The notes under the pieces: generated by a model | Database searches by the model: none | Seen by the model: only the letters and a program-made list of their open reading frames with translations | Told to the model about the DNA's origin: nothing | Shown here: one piece after another, positions 7,973-16,265 of the stretch | Numbering within the stretch: position 1 is the first letter of the stretch | Layout: each line of letters starts with the position of its first letter | Assembly: GCA_964505765.1 (NCBI GenBank) | Contig: CAZDJQ010000003.1 | Location: 1 to 46,565 of the forward strand | Origin: CAZDJQ01 sp964505765 | GTDB lineage: Bacteria; Patescibacteriota; Microgenomatia; UBA12405; JAHJSD01 | Reading direction: 5' to 3' | Length of the DNA stretch: 46,565 bases | Made by a program: the position numbers and the translations under genes

Positions 7973-10570
7973 TTATTTGAGCTCCCTTCCGCAGTTTTTA
8001 CACCACCTCTCACCCGCCGAATTTATGTACCCGCATTTGCAGGTGATGGTGGTTTGCTTTTCCGATGAGATGTCTTCCTTCTTGGTAGAGGAAGTTTGAG
8101 CACGTCTGTCAGCTTTGAGATGTTCCAGCACATCCCAGATTTTTTGTTCTTTGGCTTTGAGTTCTTCTATTTTTTTAAGCTGCTCTTTTTTCCAGAACTC
8201 TCTTTTTTTTTCTGTAAGGTCAGAGGGAGGATAGCCCAGGTCCTCAAGGAGTCGGGTATACTGGTGTCTGACTTTATCGGCCTCAGAGAGGAGTTTTTCC
8301 CTGCTATCAGGTAATTTATCTTGTTTTTGTTCAGGCACTTTTTGTTCAGATGATTCTTTTTCGCTTGATGCTTCCGTGGATTCCTCGGGGAAAGCTTCTT
8401 TGCTTTGAGAAAGAGTGGTAGAGTCGAAACCAATGAGCTCTAATATGTAAAGGTTTCCTCCGGAATCTCCCCCACAAACATTGAGTCCATTCGGACTAAA
8501 GCCAACACAAAGAACCCATCCCAAAGCGGGAAAGGAAACTATTTTCTTTCCGGTCTTTAATTCCCAGAGAATTATGTTTCCATCGTAACTTCCCGTGACA
8601 ATGATGTCCCCATTAGGATTGAATGCGCAGGAATTACATCCTAATGAATGTCCCTTTATAGTTTTTATTTCCTCTCCGACCGAAGCATCCCAGAGTTTGA
8701 GAGTGTTGTCTTCACTTGCTGAGGCTATCATCTCCCCGTCCGGAGAAAATGCACAGGACGTGACCCAACTAGTGTGGCCTTTGAATGTGGTTAACTCTCT
8801 TCCCGATGCTACATCCCAAAGTCCAAGAGTTCCATCATCTCTTCCCGTAACGATGAGCTTTCCATCAGGAGAAAACGCGCAGGAATTAATCGTTCCTGTC
8901 ATACCATGTAAATTCCCCATTACTTTTCCACTCTTTGCATCCCAGATTTTGAGGATCCCGCCACTGCTCCCTGAAACGATGAGTTTTTCGTTTGGCGAAA
9001 AGGCGTAGGAGGTGATGGCGGTGTGGTCTTTGAGTGTCCTCAACTCAAGACCACTCTTTGCGTCCCAGAGTTTGAGAGTTTCGTCGCTGCTTCCTGAGAC
9101 AATAATTTCCCCGTTGGGACTGAAGGAGCAGCAGGAACACGCTTGTGCATGACCTTCTAGAGTTTTTATTTCACTCCCGGCTGCGACATCCCAAAGCTTA
9201 AGGATCTTGTCACTGCCTGCCGAGACAATCAAGCCTCCATCAGGAGAAAACGCGCAGGACTCCACCCAGTCTAAATGGCCTTGAGCGGATGCAGTCTTTT
9301 CAGCTACGGTTAAATTTCTTACAGCTTCGACATCCCAGAGTTTGAGGGTGCTGTCATCACTAGCAGAAATGATTTTTTTTCCATCGGGGAGAAGCACACA
9401 TTTGCAGATAGGGCTTGTGTGGCCTGCGAGCGATGCCGATTCCTTCCCTGTAGCCACATCCCAGAGCTTTATTGTTTTGTCGGCACTTGCCGAGACGATA
9501 CTTTCTCCCTCCGGTAAGAAAGCGCAGAAATTAACCAGATCGGCATGGCCTTTTAAAGTGGCGACCTCTTCTCCACATGCTGCGTCCCAGAGTTTAAGGG
9601 TTTCATCATCACTTGCCGAAACAATGAGCCTCCCATCAGGAGAAAAGGAGATGGAATTCACCGCTTCTTCGTGTCCTTCAAAGGAAGCCAACTCTTTTCC
9701 TGTCTGTATGTTCCAGAGCTTCAGTGTCTCGTCATCACTCGTAGAGAGGAGGAGCTTACCGTCGGGAGAAAAGTTAAAAGAATTGACCGAGTCCTCATGT
9801 CCTTTTAAAGAAGCCAGCTCTTTTCCTGTCTCTGCGTCCCAGAGTTTGAGAGTCTCATCATTGCTTGCCGAAACGATGAGCCTCCCATCAGGAGAAAAGG
9901 CGCAGAAATTAACTGAACCGGTGTGGCCTATGAGCGATGTCGATTGCTTTCCTGTGGATGCATCCCAGAGCTTGAGGGATTTATCAAGGCTTGCAGAGAC
10001 AATCATCTTTCCATCGGGTGAGAAGGCACAGGAATTGACCGGATCTGCGTGACCTATGAGTGCTGCGAATTCACGTCTGGCGGGCACATCCCAGAGTTTG
10101 AGGGTCCTGTCAAGACTCGCCGAAATCAGTTGGTTACCGCTGCGGTTAAAACTTAAGGAAGTGACAGGCCCTTTATGTCCTTTGAGTGTTGCCAACTCAC
10201 GGCCAGTAGCAACATCCCAGAGCTTAAGGGTATTGTCAAGGCTTGCTGAGACGAGATGCTTTCCATCAGAAGAGACTGCACAGGTGCTCAAACTTCTTTT
10301 ATGGCCTTTGAAAGTTAGCAAAAGGGCTCCCGATTCCCGTAACCGGCTGAGAAGGTGGATCCAGGGATTTGCGCCAGGATAAGTCCTTTTTTCCAGCTCA
10401 AAAGATATGATTTTTGAAATTGTTTCTTTCCCGCCGGCAGAATCTTCCCACTGCAAACGGTTGTAGAGCTGCTGCCAGAGCAAGCCAGGATCTTGGGTAA
10501 GATTATGGACTTCTTGTCTTAAAACTTTCAATATAACTTCAAGGATCCTTTGCTGCTCAAAGCGGCTCAT
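7973..10570 (-). CDS. 15-blade WD40 protein with NACHT-type linker and zinc ribbon (copy A)
   Basis: An 865-residue protein. Residues 1-90 match the linker normally found between a NACHT ATPase and its WD40 region: 'ILKVLRQEVHNL', 'LLWQQLYNRLQW', then 'ANPWIHLLSRLRES'. About 15 WD40 blades of roughly 42 residues follow (typical end SASLDNTLKLWDV), enough for two seven-bladed propellers; the last blade is the GGNLYILEL form shared by its paralogues. A charged linker (about 700-835) leads to a C-terminal zinc ribbon (CKCG, then WCKNCGRELK). There is no ATPase domain, so it is probably the sensor or scaffold half of a split STAND protein. It lies between a small ORF and the Nudix stump. Repeats in the middle are very similar to each other. 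Confidence 0.9.
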   Translation of the reverse strand: MSRFEQQRILEVILKVLRQEVHNLTQDPGLLWQQLYNRLQWEDSAGGKETISKIISFELEKRTYPGANPWIHLLSRLRESGALLLTFKGHKRSLSTCAVSSDGKHLVSASLDNTLKLWDVATGRELATLKGHKGPVTSLSFNRSGNQLISASLDRTLKLWDVPARREFAALIGHADPVNSCAFSPDGKMIVSASLDKSLKLWDASTGKQSTSLIGHTGSVNFCAFSPDGRLIVSASNDETLKLWDAETGKELASLKGHEDSVNSFNFSPDGKLLLSTSDDETLKLWNIQTGKELASFEGHEEAVNSISFSPDGRLIVSASDDETLKLWDAACGEEVATLKGHADLVNFCAFLPEGESIVSASADKTIKLWDVATGKESASLAGHTSPICKCVLLPDGKKIISASDDSTLKLWDVEAVRNLTVAEKTASAQGHLDWVESCAFSPDGGLIVSAGSDKILKLWDVAAGSEIKTLEGHAQACSCCSFSPNGEIIVSGSSDETLKLWDAKSGLELRTLKDHTAITSYAFSPNEKLIVSGSSGGILKIWDAKSGKVMGNLHGMTGTINSCAFSPDGKLIVTGRDDGTLGLWDVASGRELTTFKGHTSWVTSCAFSPDGEMIASASEDNTLKLWDASVGEEIKTIKGHSLGCNSCAFNPNGDIIVTGSYDGNIILWELKTGKKIVSFPALGWVLCVGFSPNGLNVCGGDSGGNLYILELIGFDSTTLSQSKEAFPEESTEASSEKESSEQKVPEQKQDKLPDSREKLLSEADKVRHQYTRLLEDLGYPPSDLTEKKREFWKKEQLKKIEELKAKEQKIWDVLEHLKADRRAQTSSTKKEDISSEKQTTITCKCGYINSAGERWCKNCGRELK

Positions 10571-10606
10571 AGATGACTCAAATTGAGAAATTTTTATTTT
10601 TATATC

Positions 10607-10966
10607 TTAATCAATGAACTTTATAGAGCCATTATTTTTTATTTTGATCAGGTTTGATTTAACCCCATTTTTTTTTAGGGCATAAAAGAATGTTTTAAAC
10701 CCTTGCTTAAATTTTTTTTCTTGGCCAAATTCAATAACTCCCTTCAATACACTGCTATGGATAAAAAGAATTCTGTTGTATATATCGACAGCTATCGCTA
10801 TTTCTGCCTCCAGAATAGCTATGGCCGCTTTGGCCAATGCTTCAGCACCAATTTTCACATTCCCGGTTGCATAGGTATGTTCTATCAGCCCGCCCTTTTC
10901 GCTTCTTCTATAAATATTAAATACCTTTTCTATTTCAGCCTCATCCGGCCAATGGCCCTTTTTCAT
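10607..10966 (-). CDS. Small hypothetical protein
   Basis: A 119-residue protein with a good ribosome site (AAAGGAGAT, 6 bases before the ATG). The middle (residues 35-62) is a long Ala/Ile-rich helix (ALAKAAIAILEAEIAIAVD) that could be amphipathic or membrane-associated; the ends are basic. No family is recognised. It lies between the TY-chaperone membrane protein and the WD40 gene of copy A. In copy B the same slot is taken by an unrelated DUF6572-like gene, so this position seems to be exchangeable. Confidence 0.5.
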   Translation of the reverse strand: MKKGHWPDEAEIEKVFNIYRRSEKGGLIEHTYATGNVKIGAEALAKAAIAILEAEIAIAVDIYNRILFIHSSVLKGVIEFGQEKKFKQGFKTFFYALKKNGVKSNLIKIKNNGSIKFID

Positions 10967-11063
10967 AATCTTATCTCCTTTCTAGTTTACAAAATATTAA
11001 AAATAATCCCTGACATGATACCCAGTCACCTGATTTTCATTGAACATACAGGCAAGCTTCTTA

Positions 11064-11963
11064 TCAACTGCCGCCCTGGGATTTGAACCAGAATTTCATT
11101 CGTTCCTGATCGTCACGGGCTTCCTCAGCAGTCACCCTGGGAAAGATAATTGCGCTGATAATCCGGGCCAGGAATATGCCGATTATGTATCCAATCAAAG
11201 CCGAAAGCCACCACATCCCCCACCATTGGTAGGTAATATAAAGCAGGCCGACGGCAATAATCGGATGGAAGAAAAAGAAAATAATACGTTTGATTTTGTT
11301 AGGTTCAGTTATTATGTCCGGAATAGCCCTTGCCACCATATACTGTACCAAGAGATAGGTAAAAATAGCTAAAGCTAAAGACCTAATTTGTGTATAAGCA
11401 TAGATTCCTGACCCAATACCCACAAAAAATCCAAGAATGGAAAAAGTAATCTTTATCTTTCTGATACGAGCCTTGAGGTCCTTCTTACGGAGCCCTGCGG
11501 TAATCGGACTGAGTGCACCTATATAGCTCCCCCATCTTGCTGCCTTAGGTGTTGACGGCTCAATCACTTCAGAAGAAAAGGTTTCAGCCACTATATCATT
11601 GTATTTGTCAGCCACTTCAGCAACAGTGTTCACTGCTCTTTCAAACTCATTATAGTCAAGGTTATCCAGCGGCCTTTTTATTTGAAGGTCAATTGTTCCA
11701 ACTTCCTCATTTATGGCAAAAGCGGCGTCTTTAGTCTCAGAAAGATTCAGTGTTAGGAGCTTTCTGAAAAGGGGAAGTAAATTCTCTTGGGGAAGATGAA
11801 TCACCGGAGAGGAAACCAACAGCAGGTCTTCATTCGGAATAGCCACAACCGCAACAGGGGCATTGCCTTTCTTCAGCATACGCTTATTATTTTCGTCAAG
11901 TTCTCCCCATCCGCCTTTCTTTAAAAATTTATTGACTTTATCTAGCTGTTTTGAATTTCTCAT
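11064..11963 (-). CDS. TY-chaperone-like domain fused to four membrane helices (copy A)
   Basis: A 299-residue protein. Residues 1-125 resemble the TY-Chap/YbjN-like fold of the small proteins at 6889 and 25584 (note 'ENLLPLFRKLLTLN', 'AFAINEEVGTIDLQI', 'VAEVADKYNDIV'). A basic linker is followed by about four hydrophobic helices between residues 165 and 275, so the chaperone-like domain is probably held on the inner face of the cytoplasmic membrane. The gene follows the ClpC-like gene by 9 bp, as in copy B, pointing to a conserved ClpC partner. It could deliver membrane or secreted clients to ClpC. An AGGAGG lies 13 bases before the ATG, a rather long spacing. Confidence 0.7.
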   Translation of the reverse strand: MRNSKQLDKVNKFLKKGGWGELDENNKRMLKKGNAPVAVVAIPNEDLLLVSSPVIHLPQENLLPLFRKLLTLNLSETKDAAFAINEEVGTIDLQIKRPLDNLDYNEFERAVNTVAEVADKYNDIVAETFSSEVIEPSTPKAARWGSYIGALSPITAGLRKKDLKARIRKIKITFSILGFFVGIGSGIYAYTQIRSLALAIFTYLLVQYMVARAIPDIITEPNKIKRIIFFFFHPIIAVGLLYITYQWWGMWWLSALIGYIIGIFLARIISAIIFPRVTAEEARDDQERMKFWFKSQGGS

Positions 11964-11972
11964 TAATAGATA

Positions 11973-14201
11973 TTAACCTCCTTTGTGTTTATTTGAGTTC
12001 ACACCCACATTTGCGGCACCATTTGGCCGAGGCATCATTAACTGCACCGCAGTCTTCACTCGGACATATCTTTTTGCCTTCTTCTTGGATCGTTGCTCTT
12101 TTTCCTTCTTCTTTCTTTTCTTTTTTACAGGTTTCTTTTTAAAAGTAATTTCATTATCAGAGACACTGATCTTGACCACATCATGCTCGGAAATCTTGCC
12201 CTTGATTATTTCATTGGCCAGAGTCTCCCGTACAAAATCTTCAATTGTCCTTCTTAAGGGACGCGCGCCCATTGTTGGGTCGTAGCGGGCATTGACCAGA
12301 AAATCCAATGCTTTTTTGTCAGCTTCAACCTTAATTGGAATCCTCGATAGCATGACCGAGGCAATGTTTCGCAGATTCTCCTTACTCAGGGGATTGAAGA
12401 TAATAACCTCATCAATCCGGTTCATAAATTCCGGGCTAAGTCTCTTCCTCAATTCCTTTTCTATATCACCGCGGAGGTTGTCTATGGAGACGCCTTTTTC
12501 CCGTTCTTCCTTTGATCTGATATCGACCCCACGGGGTCGATACTCACTTATCCTGTCTGATCCGATATTTGATGTCATAACAACCACGGCATTTCTAAAA
12601 TTAACCGGTCTCCCCAATCCATCTGTTAAACGTCCCTCCTCGAGGATATGGAGCAAGATGCGCAAGACTTCTGGGTGGGCCTTCTCGAGCTCGTCAAAAA
12701 GGACCACGGAATAAGGCTGCTTTTTAACTGCCTCGGTTAATTGTCCCCCCCTATCCGAATCGACGTAGCCTGGGGGGGATCCGGTGAGTCGGGAGATCGT
12801 ATGCTTTTCGTAGAATTCCGACATATCGATTTGAATCAAGCGGTCCTCGTCATCAAAAAGAATCTCTGCCAAGGTTTTGGCTAACTCTGTCTTGCCTACT
12901 CCTGTCGGGCCCAGGAACAGAAATGATCCAATGGGTCTTTTGGGATTGCCAAGCCCGGAGCGAGAGGTCCGGATGGACTGCGCAATTTCCGTTACAGCTT
13001 CATCCTGCCCGACGATTCTCTTCTTAATCAATTTTTCCAGTGCGAGAAGTTTCTCTCCCTCTTTTTCAGTCAGTTTGCCGGCCGGGATGCCGGTCCATTC
13101 AGATACGACCCGGGCTACATCCTCAAACGAGATTAAAATCGATTGATTCGCCTCTGTCGGATTTCCTTCTTCCGAAAATAAAGCCCTTCTCTCTTCCTTG
13201 GTAAGCTCCCCGAGATCGCTCAACCAATAATGAAGCCTCAATTTCTTCTGCGAGCATGCTTGGTCGATAGCATCTATTGCCTTGTCCGGTAAACGCCTAT
13301 CCCCGATGTATCTAGAGGGAAGTTCTACAGCGGACTTTAAAGCCTCCTCTAAAATCTTCACTCTGTGAAGCTCTTCGTATTTTGGCTTGAGACCTTCCAG
13401 AATCTCAAGAGTCTCATCTGTTGTCGGCTCTCCAATAAAAACCGGCTGGAATCGGCGTGCCAAAGCTTTATCTTTCTCGAAATATTTTCGATATTCATCG
13501 TAGGTTGTCGCACCGATACACTTCATGACTCCTCGGGATAAAGCGGGTTTCAGAATATCAGCCGCTCCCATAGCCGCACCTCGAGCCCCCATCAAGGTGT
13601 GAATTTCATCAATAAAAATAATGAGGTTGGGATTTTTTTCCGCCTCTTTGATAAGCTGCTGCCATTTTTTTTCAAACTGGCCCACATACTTGGCTCCGGC
13701 AGCGACCACCGCCACCATTTCGACAGTCCGAATCCTTTTCTCCGACAAAGCAGGAGGGGCCTTTTCAGAGATAATGACCTGTGCCAAACCTTCTACAACC
13801 GCTGTTTTACCTACCCCTGCATCGCCGATCAATATAGGGTTGTTCTTGCGCCTGCCAGAAAGTATCTTCATCATGGTAAGAATTTCGTCCTCGCGGCCAA
13901 TAATGGGATCAAGGGTTCCTTGTTCAGCATCTGCGGTAAGGTCGCGGCCAAGGTTTTTAAGTATGCCTGAGGTTTTATCTATTCCAGGCTGTTCGACCGT
14001 CTTTCGTTCCGCATAAAATTTCTTTGGCCACTCACCCTTCCTCATCATCTCTCTCAGATTCTGAGCCAGTTTATCCAATTCAGCCACACCTAAGAAGAGA
14101 TGGTCGGTTCCGACATAGTCATGCTTTAAATCCCTGGAAATGCGCTCAGAATAAGATAGCACAAGCTTCCCTGATTCGCCAAGGTTGCTGATATTATTCA
14201 T
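11973..14201 (-). CDS. clpC: ClpC/ClpA-type AAA+ unfoldase (copy A), shortened N-domain and frameshifted tail
   Basis: A 742-residue two-ring Clp ATPase. Motifs seen: Walker A of the first ring GDAGVGKT (about 127-134), Walker B LIIFIDEIHT, a very short middle domain, then second-ring GPTGVGKTELAKTLAE and Walker B VVLFDELEKAHPEV, with the sensor/arginine region MTSNIG and RLSPEFMNRIDE. Compared with copy B (43400-46000), about 95 residues of the N-terminal Clp_N domain are missing in frame, so only the first half-repeat remains. The loop 'YRPRGVD' lies where ClpP-docking tripeptides occur in ClpC/ClpA. The last residues are unlike any Clp tail; a zinc-ribbon tail is encoded in the -1 frame (see 11989-12126). 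It is first in the operon, behind a near-consensus promoter. Confidence 0.9.
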   Translation of the reverse strand: MNNISNLGESGKLVLSYSERISRDLKHDYVGTDHLFLGVAELDKLAQNLREMMRKGEWPKKFYAERKTVEQPGIDKTSGILKNLGRDLTADAEQGTLDPIIGREDEILTMMKILSGRRKNNPILIGDAGVGKTAVVEGLAQVIISEKAPPALSEKRIRTVEMVAVVAAGAKYVGQFEKKWQQLIKEAEKNPNLIIFIDEIHTLMGARGAAMGAADILKPALSRGVMKCIGATTYDEYRKYFEKDKALARRFQPVFIGEPTTDETLEILEGLKPKYEELHRVKILEEALKSAVELPSRYIGDRRLPDKAIDAIDQACSQKKLRLHYWLSDLGELTKEERRALFSEEGNPTEANQSILISFEDVARVVSEWTGIPAGKLTEKEGEKLLALEKLIKKRIVGQDEAVTEIAQSIRTSRSGLGNPKRPIGSFLFLGPTGVGKTELAKTLAEILFDDEDRLIQIDMSEFYEKHTISRLTGSPPGYVDSDRGGQLTEAVKKQPYSVVLFDELEKAHPEVLRILLHILEEGRLTDGLGRPVNFRNAVVVMTSNIGSDRISEYRPRGVDIRSKEEREKGVSIDNLRGDIEKELRKRLSPEFMNRIDEVIIFNPLSKENLRNIASVMLSRIPIKVEADKKALDFLVNARYDPTMGARPLRRTIEDFVRETLANEIIKGKISEHDVVKISVSDNEITFKKKPVKKKRKKKEKEQRSKKKAKRYVRVKTAVQLMMPRPNGAANVGVNSNKHKGG
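11989..12126 (-). other. Zinc-ribbon tail of ClpC copy A in the -1 frame, with slippery heptamer
   Basis: Reading one base back from the main frame gives an open stretch ending at TAA (11991-11989) that codes for KKICPSEDCG, a spacer, then KWCRKCGCELK. This matches the zinc-ribbon tail of copy B (KWCRKCGRDLK). The heptamer A-AAA-AAG sits in frame at 12126-12120, and the -1 frame is open from there to the stop. Explanations: a disabling single-base indel, a sequencing or assembly error in an A-rich run, or programmed -1 frameshifting. Confidence 0.7.
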
Positions 14202-14297
14202 AATTCTACCCTAAGACAGGCCGTATTGAAAAGTCTAAAATTAATAGAGTTCAATGCAATGATTAACAGAATAATCTTATTAACTTATCTTTGTTAA

Positions 14298-14326
14298 ATT
14301 CTAAAACAGATACAATGAAATGTCAA
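14298..14326 (-). promoter_or_regulatory. Near-consensus sigma70 promoter for the copy-A Clp operon
   Basis: On the minus strand TTGACA (14326-14321) and TAGAAT (14303-14298) are exactly 17 bp apart. The predicted start lies near 14291, leaving about 90 nt of leader before the ClpC start at 14201. Confidence 0.7.
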
Positions 14327-14405
14327 AGATCCCCTCGACAGTTTGCCTGATTGAAGCTCATCCGCAGTCGTCCGTGTCACTAATGTATTGAACGAGTACA
14401 AACTT

Positions 14406-14434
14406 TTGACAACACTTTTTATAAACTATATAAT
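14406..14434 (+). promoter_or_regulatory. Perfect consensus sigma70 promoter for the TerB-like gene
   Basis: TTGACA (14406-14411), a 17-bp spacer and TATAAT (14429-14434) match the consensus at every position. The start near 14441 gives a leader of about 70 nt. It diverges from the copy-A Clp promoter, with about 80 bp between the two -35 boxes. Confidence 0.8.
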
Positions 14435-14510
14435 GATACAAAAAGGGAAGTATTAATCTAATTTAACCAATTTAGCTTAATTTTCTCAAATTATTTTAAG
14501 GAGATATTTT

Positions 14511-14933
14511 ATGGGTATATTTGAAGGCAAGGAAACAAAAAAAAGAAAGAGTCATTTCAAGAACTTAGTGGCATTATCAATGGCTGATGGAGTTCTTAGA
14601 GAAAGTGAAATTAAATTGCTTTCTCTTATAGGCAGCCGCTTGAATTTATCCAAAAAAGAAATCAAATCTGTTTTTCAAAATCCAAGTAAAATACAGTACA
14701 ATCGTCCAACTGATTCAAAGGAAAGATTTTCCCAGCTTTTTGACTTAATCGCATTGATGATGGTGGATGGTAATATCGACAGACGGGAAATGGATTTTTG
14801 TATGACCGTTGCTTCTTCTTTGGGATTTAGACCGACTGCTGTTCAAGAATTAGTGGATAAAATCGTTAAGGCCATAAAGGATTCTGTCCCTAAAGAAAAG
14901 TTGAGAACCGAAATGTCTGATTTCCTAGACTAG
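14511..14933 (+). CDS. TerB-like domain protein
   Basis: A 140-residue all-helical protein with two related halves: 'NLVALSMADGVLRESEIKLL' (22-41) and 'LIALMMVDGNIDRREMDFC' (81-99). The repeated 'hydrophobic-x-x-DG-x-x-x-x-x-E' pattern is that of TerB/TerB-like domains, whose acidic residues bind metal and which occur in tellurite-resistance and phage-defence gene sets. AAGGAGATATTTT precedes the ATG. It stands alone on the plus strand between the Clp operon and the ion-transport pair, with a consensus promoter, so it is probably well expressed. A link with the neighbouring systems is inference. Confidence 0.65.
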   Translation: MGIFEGKETKKRKSHFKNLVALSMADGVLRESEIKLLSLIGSRLNLSKKEIKSVFQNPSKIQYNRPTDSKERFSQLFDLIALMMVDGNIDRREMDFCMTVASSLGFRPTAVQELVDKIVKAIKDSVPKEKLRTEMSDFLD

Positions 14934-15080
14934 GATTCATTCTGCTCGTTGCGTTTTAACCTCCCAAAGATTTCTTCATGGAATCATTCTATCTACTAAA
15001 AAAAAGATTCAATTCATTTGATCCAGTGTTCAGCTTTCACCAAAAGATTGAATGTTTTGATTTTGCAGTTTTATCAGCAC

Positions 15081-16247
15081 TTATTTCAAAGAGATTGAAT
15101 TTTCGGCGATTTTTTCCATTTTTTTATCAGAAGGTTCATTAACAGCTATGATGTAAATTTTGTCGTTCTGTTTTAAAATATAGTCTTCAGGATAGTCCTT
15201 CTTCTGTGGATTGATTATCCAATTTTCTTTCATTTTCATCTCAGGCTTTCCATCTTTATCCAATATTGCATTCCCGAATTCGTCCATTTTGGGGACTTCT
15301 ATTTTGGTTTCCACGGCTATAAGAGTCATGTCTTCATCATGGAGGATTTTGGCAGCTTTCCTAAAACCCATGTTCACAAATCCCTTTGGCACGGACTTTT
15401 TATAGAATTCGCTACCAGAAGTGAACTCCAATAGTTCGTTAAGTATCCAAGAAAGGCCATGATTCAGTGCAGAGGCGACCATCAAATTTCCGCTCATGCG
15501 GTCTAAGCAAATATACTCATCGACTTGAGCATGTTCCAGATGCTTTTTGTATTCAGAGTTCAAGAGCTGGACACATGTATAGACATCCCGGCGCAAAGCT
15601 TCGACGGCGAGTGTCATCAGAACAGCCTGGGCATCAGGATTGATTCCAGCCTGAAACCCAGGTCCGATCTGTGATAAAATAATAGCTGTATTTGCTTTCA
15701 TTATACCAGCTCTTTTTAAGTCTTCCTCTTTAGTGGGGTCCCCGGAAATAAAATCCACTATGTCCTCATCGACAGGTTTTTTATCCAAATCTGCCAGTAT
15801 AACGATGGGGCGTCTTTGTTCGATATCTGAAGTTAGAAGCTGTTTGATTATATTTTTACCTTGAATATTCCAACCACAAATAATGATGTGATTTTTATAG
15901 CTTACCTTCTTCATTATTCTTCCCTCCCTTAGAGATAAATTGACAAACCAAGAGACTATTTTGGCTCCAATAATAGTAATAAAGACAACTCCAGCAATTA
16001 AACCAACTGCACCAGTAAACTTGGCCAGACCGCTTTGCCATTCTAAACTCCCGAGTTCTCCTAGGAACAATGGTAAAACATCCGTAAGGCCTTCGAAGAT
16101 AGTGACATTCATTTCAATAGCTAAGATTAAGGCACATAACAACATCAAACCGACGGAAACGATCAGAGAAATCCAGACTGGATACCTGTATATTTTATTA
16201 ACCAGGATCCTTAACGCTTTTCTTAAATCTATACGCCGAGAACTCAA
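15081..16247 (-). CDS. RCK/TrkA-N ion channel protein
   Basis: A 388-residue protein with two membrane helices (about 24-43 and 78-102) flanking a pore-like segment (52-75), then a Rossmann RCK/TrkA-N domain beginning 'KNHIIICGWNIQG' (118-130) and a second ligand-type domain to the end. The pore segment lacks the K+ filter TVGYG and reads FLGELGSLEW, so ion selectivity is uncertain, perhaps cation or Castor/Pollux-like. Translation starts at TTG: GGAGG lies 6 bases before it. The gene is 18 bp downstream of a Na+/Ca2+-exchanger gene on the same strand, so a shared ion-homeostasis role is likely. The sequence from 300 to 345 has an insertion relative to short RCK proteins. Confidence 0.8.
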   Translation of the reverse strand: MSSRRIDLRKALRILVNKIYRYPVWISLIVSVGLMLLCALILAIEMNVTIFEGLTDVLPLFLGELGSLEWQSGLAKFTGAVGLIAGVVFITIIGAKIVSWFVNLSLREGRIMKKVSYKNHIIICGWNIQGKNIIKQLLTSDIEQRRPIVILADLDKKPVDEDIVDFISGDPTKEEDLKRAGIMKANTAIILSQIGPGFQAGINPDAQAVLMTLAVEALRRDVYTCVQLLNSEYKKHLEHAQVDEYICLDRMSGNLMVASALNHGLSWILNELLEFTSGSEFYKKSVPKGFVNMGFRKAAKILHDEDMTLIAVETKIEVPKMDEFGNAILDKDGKPEMKMKENWIINPQKKDYPEDYILKQNDKIYIIAVNEPSDKKMEKIAENSISLK

Positions 16248-16265
16248 GGTGATCCTCCGTTAAAT

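Noticed and set aside
9342..10382. Long plus-strand open frames (9342-10052, 10056-10382, also 8595-9008 and 41322-41882)
   Set aside because: They lie opposite WD40 repeats and show the repeated 'SQSLRVLSSLAET' pattern that is simply the antisense of LKLWD-type repeats; no ribosome sites or independent motifs.
6248..14201. Copy A ClpC/ClpP as the cell's main Clp system
   Set aside because: Reduced Clp_N, disrupted tail, linkage to WD40 and TY-chaperone genes, and a second specialised copy nearby all point to an accessory machine.
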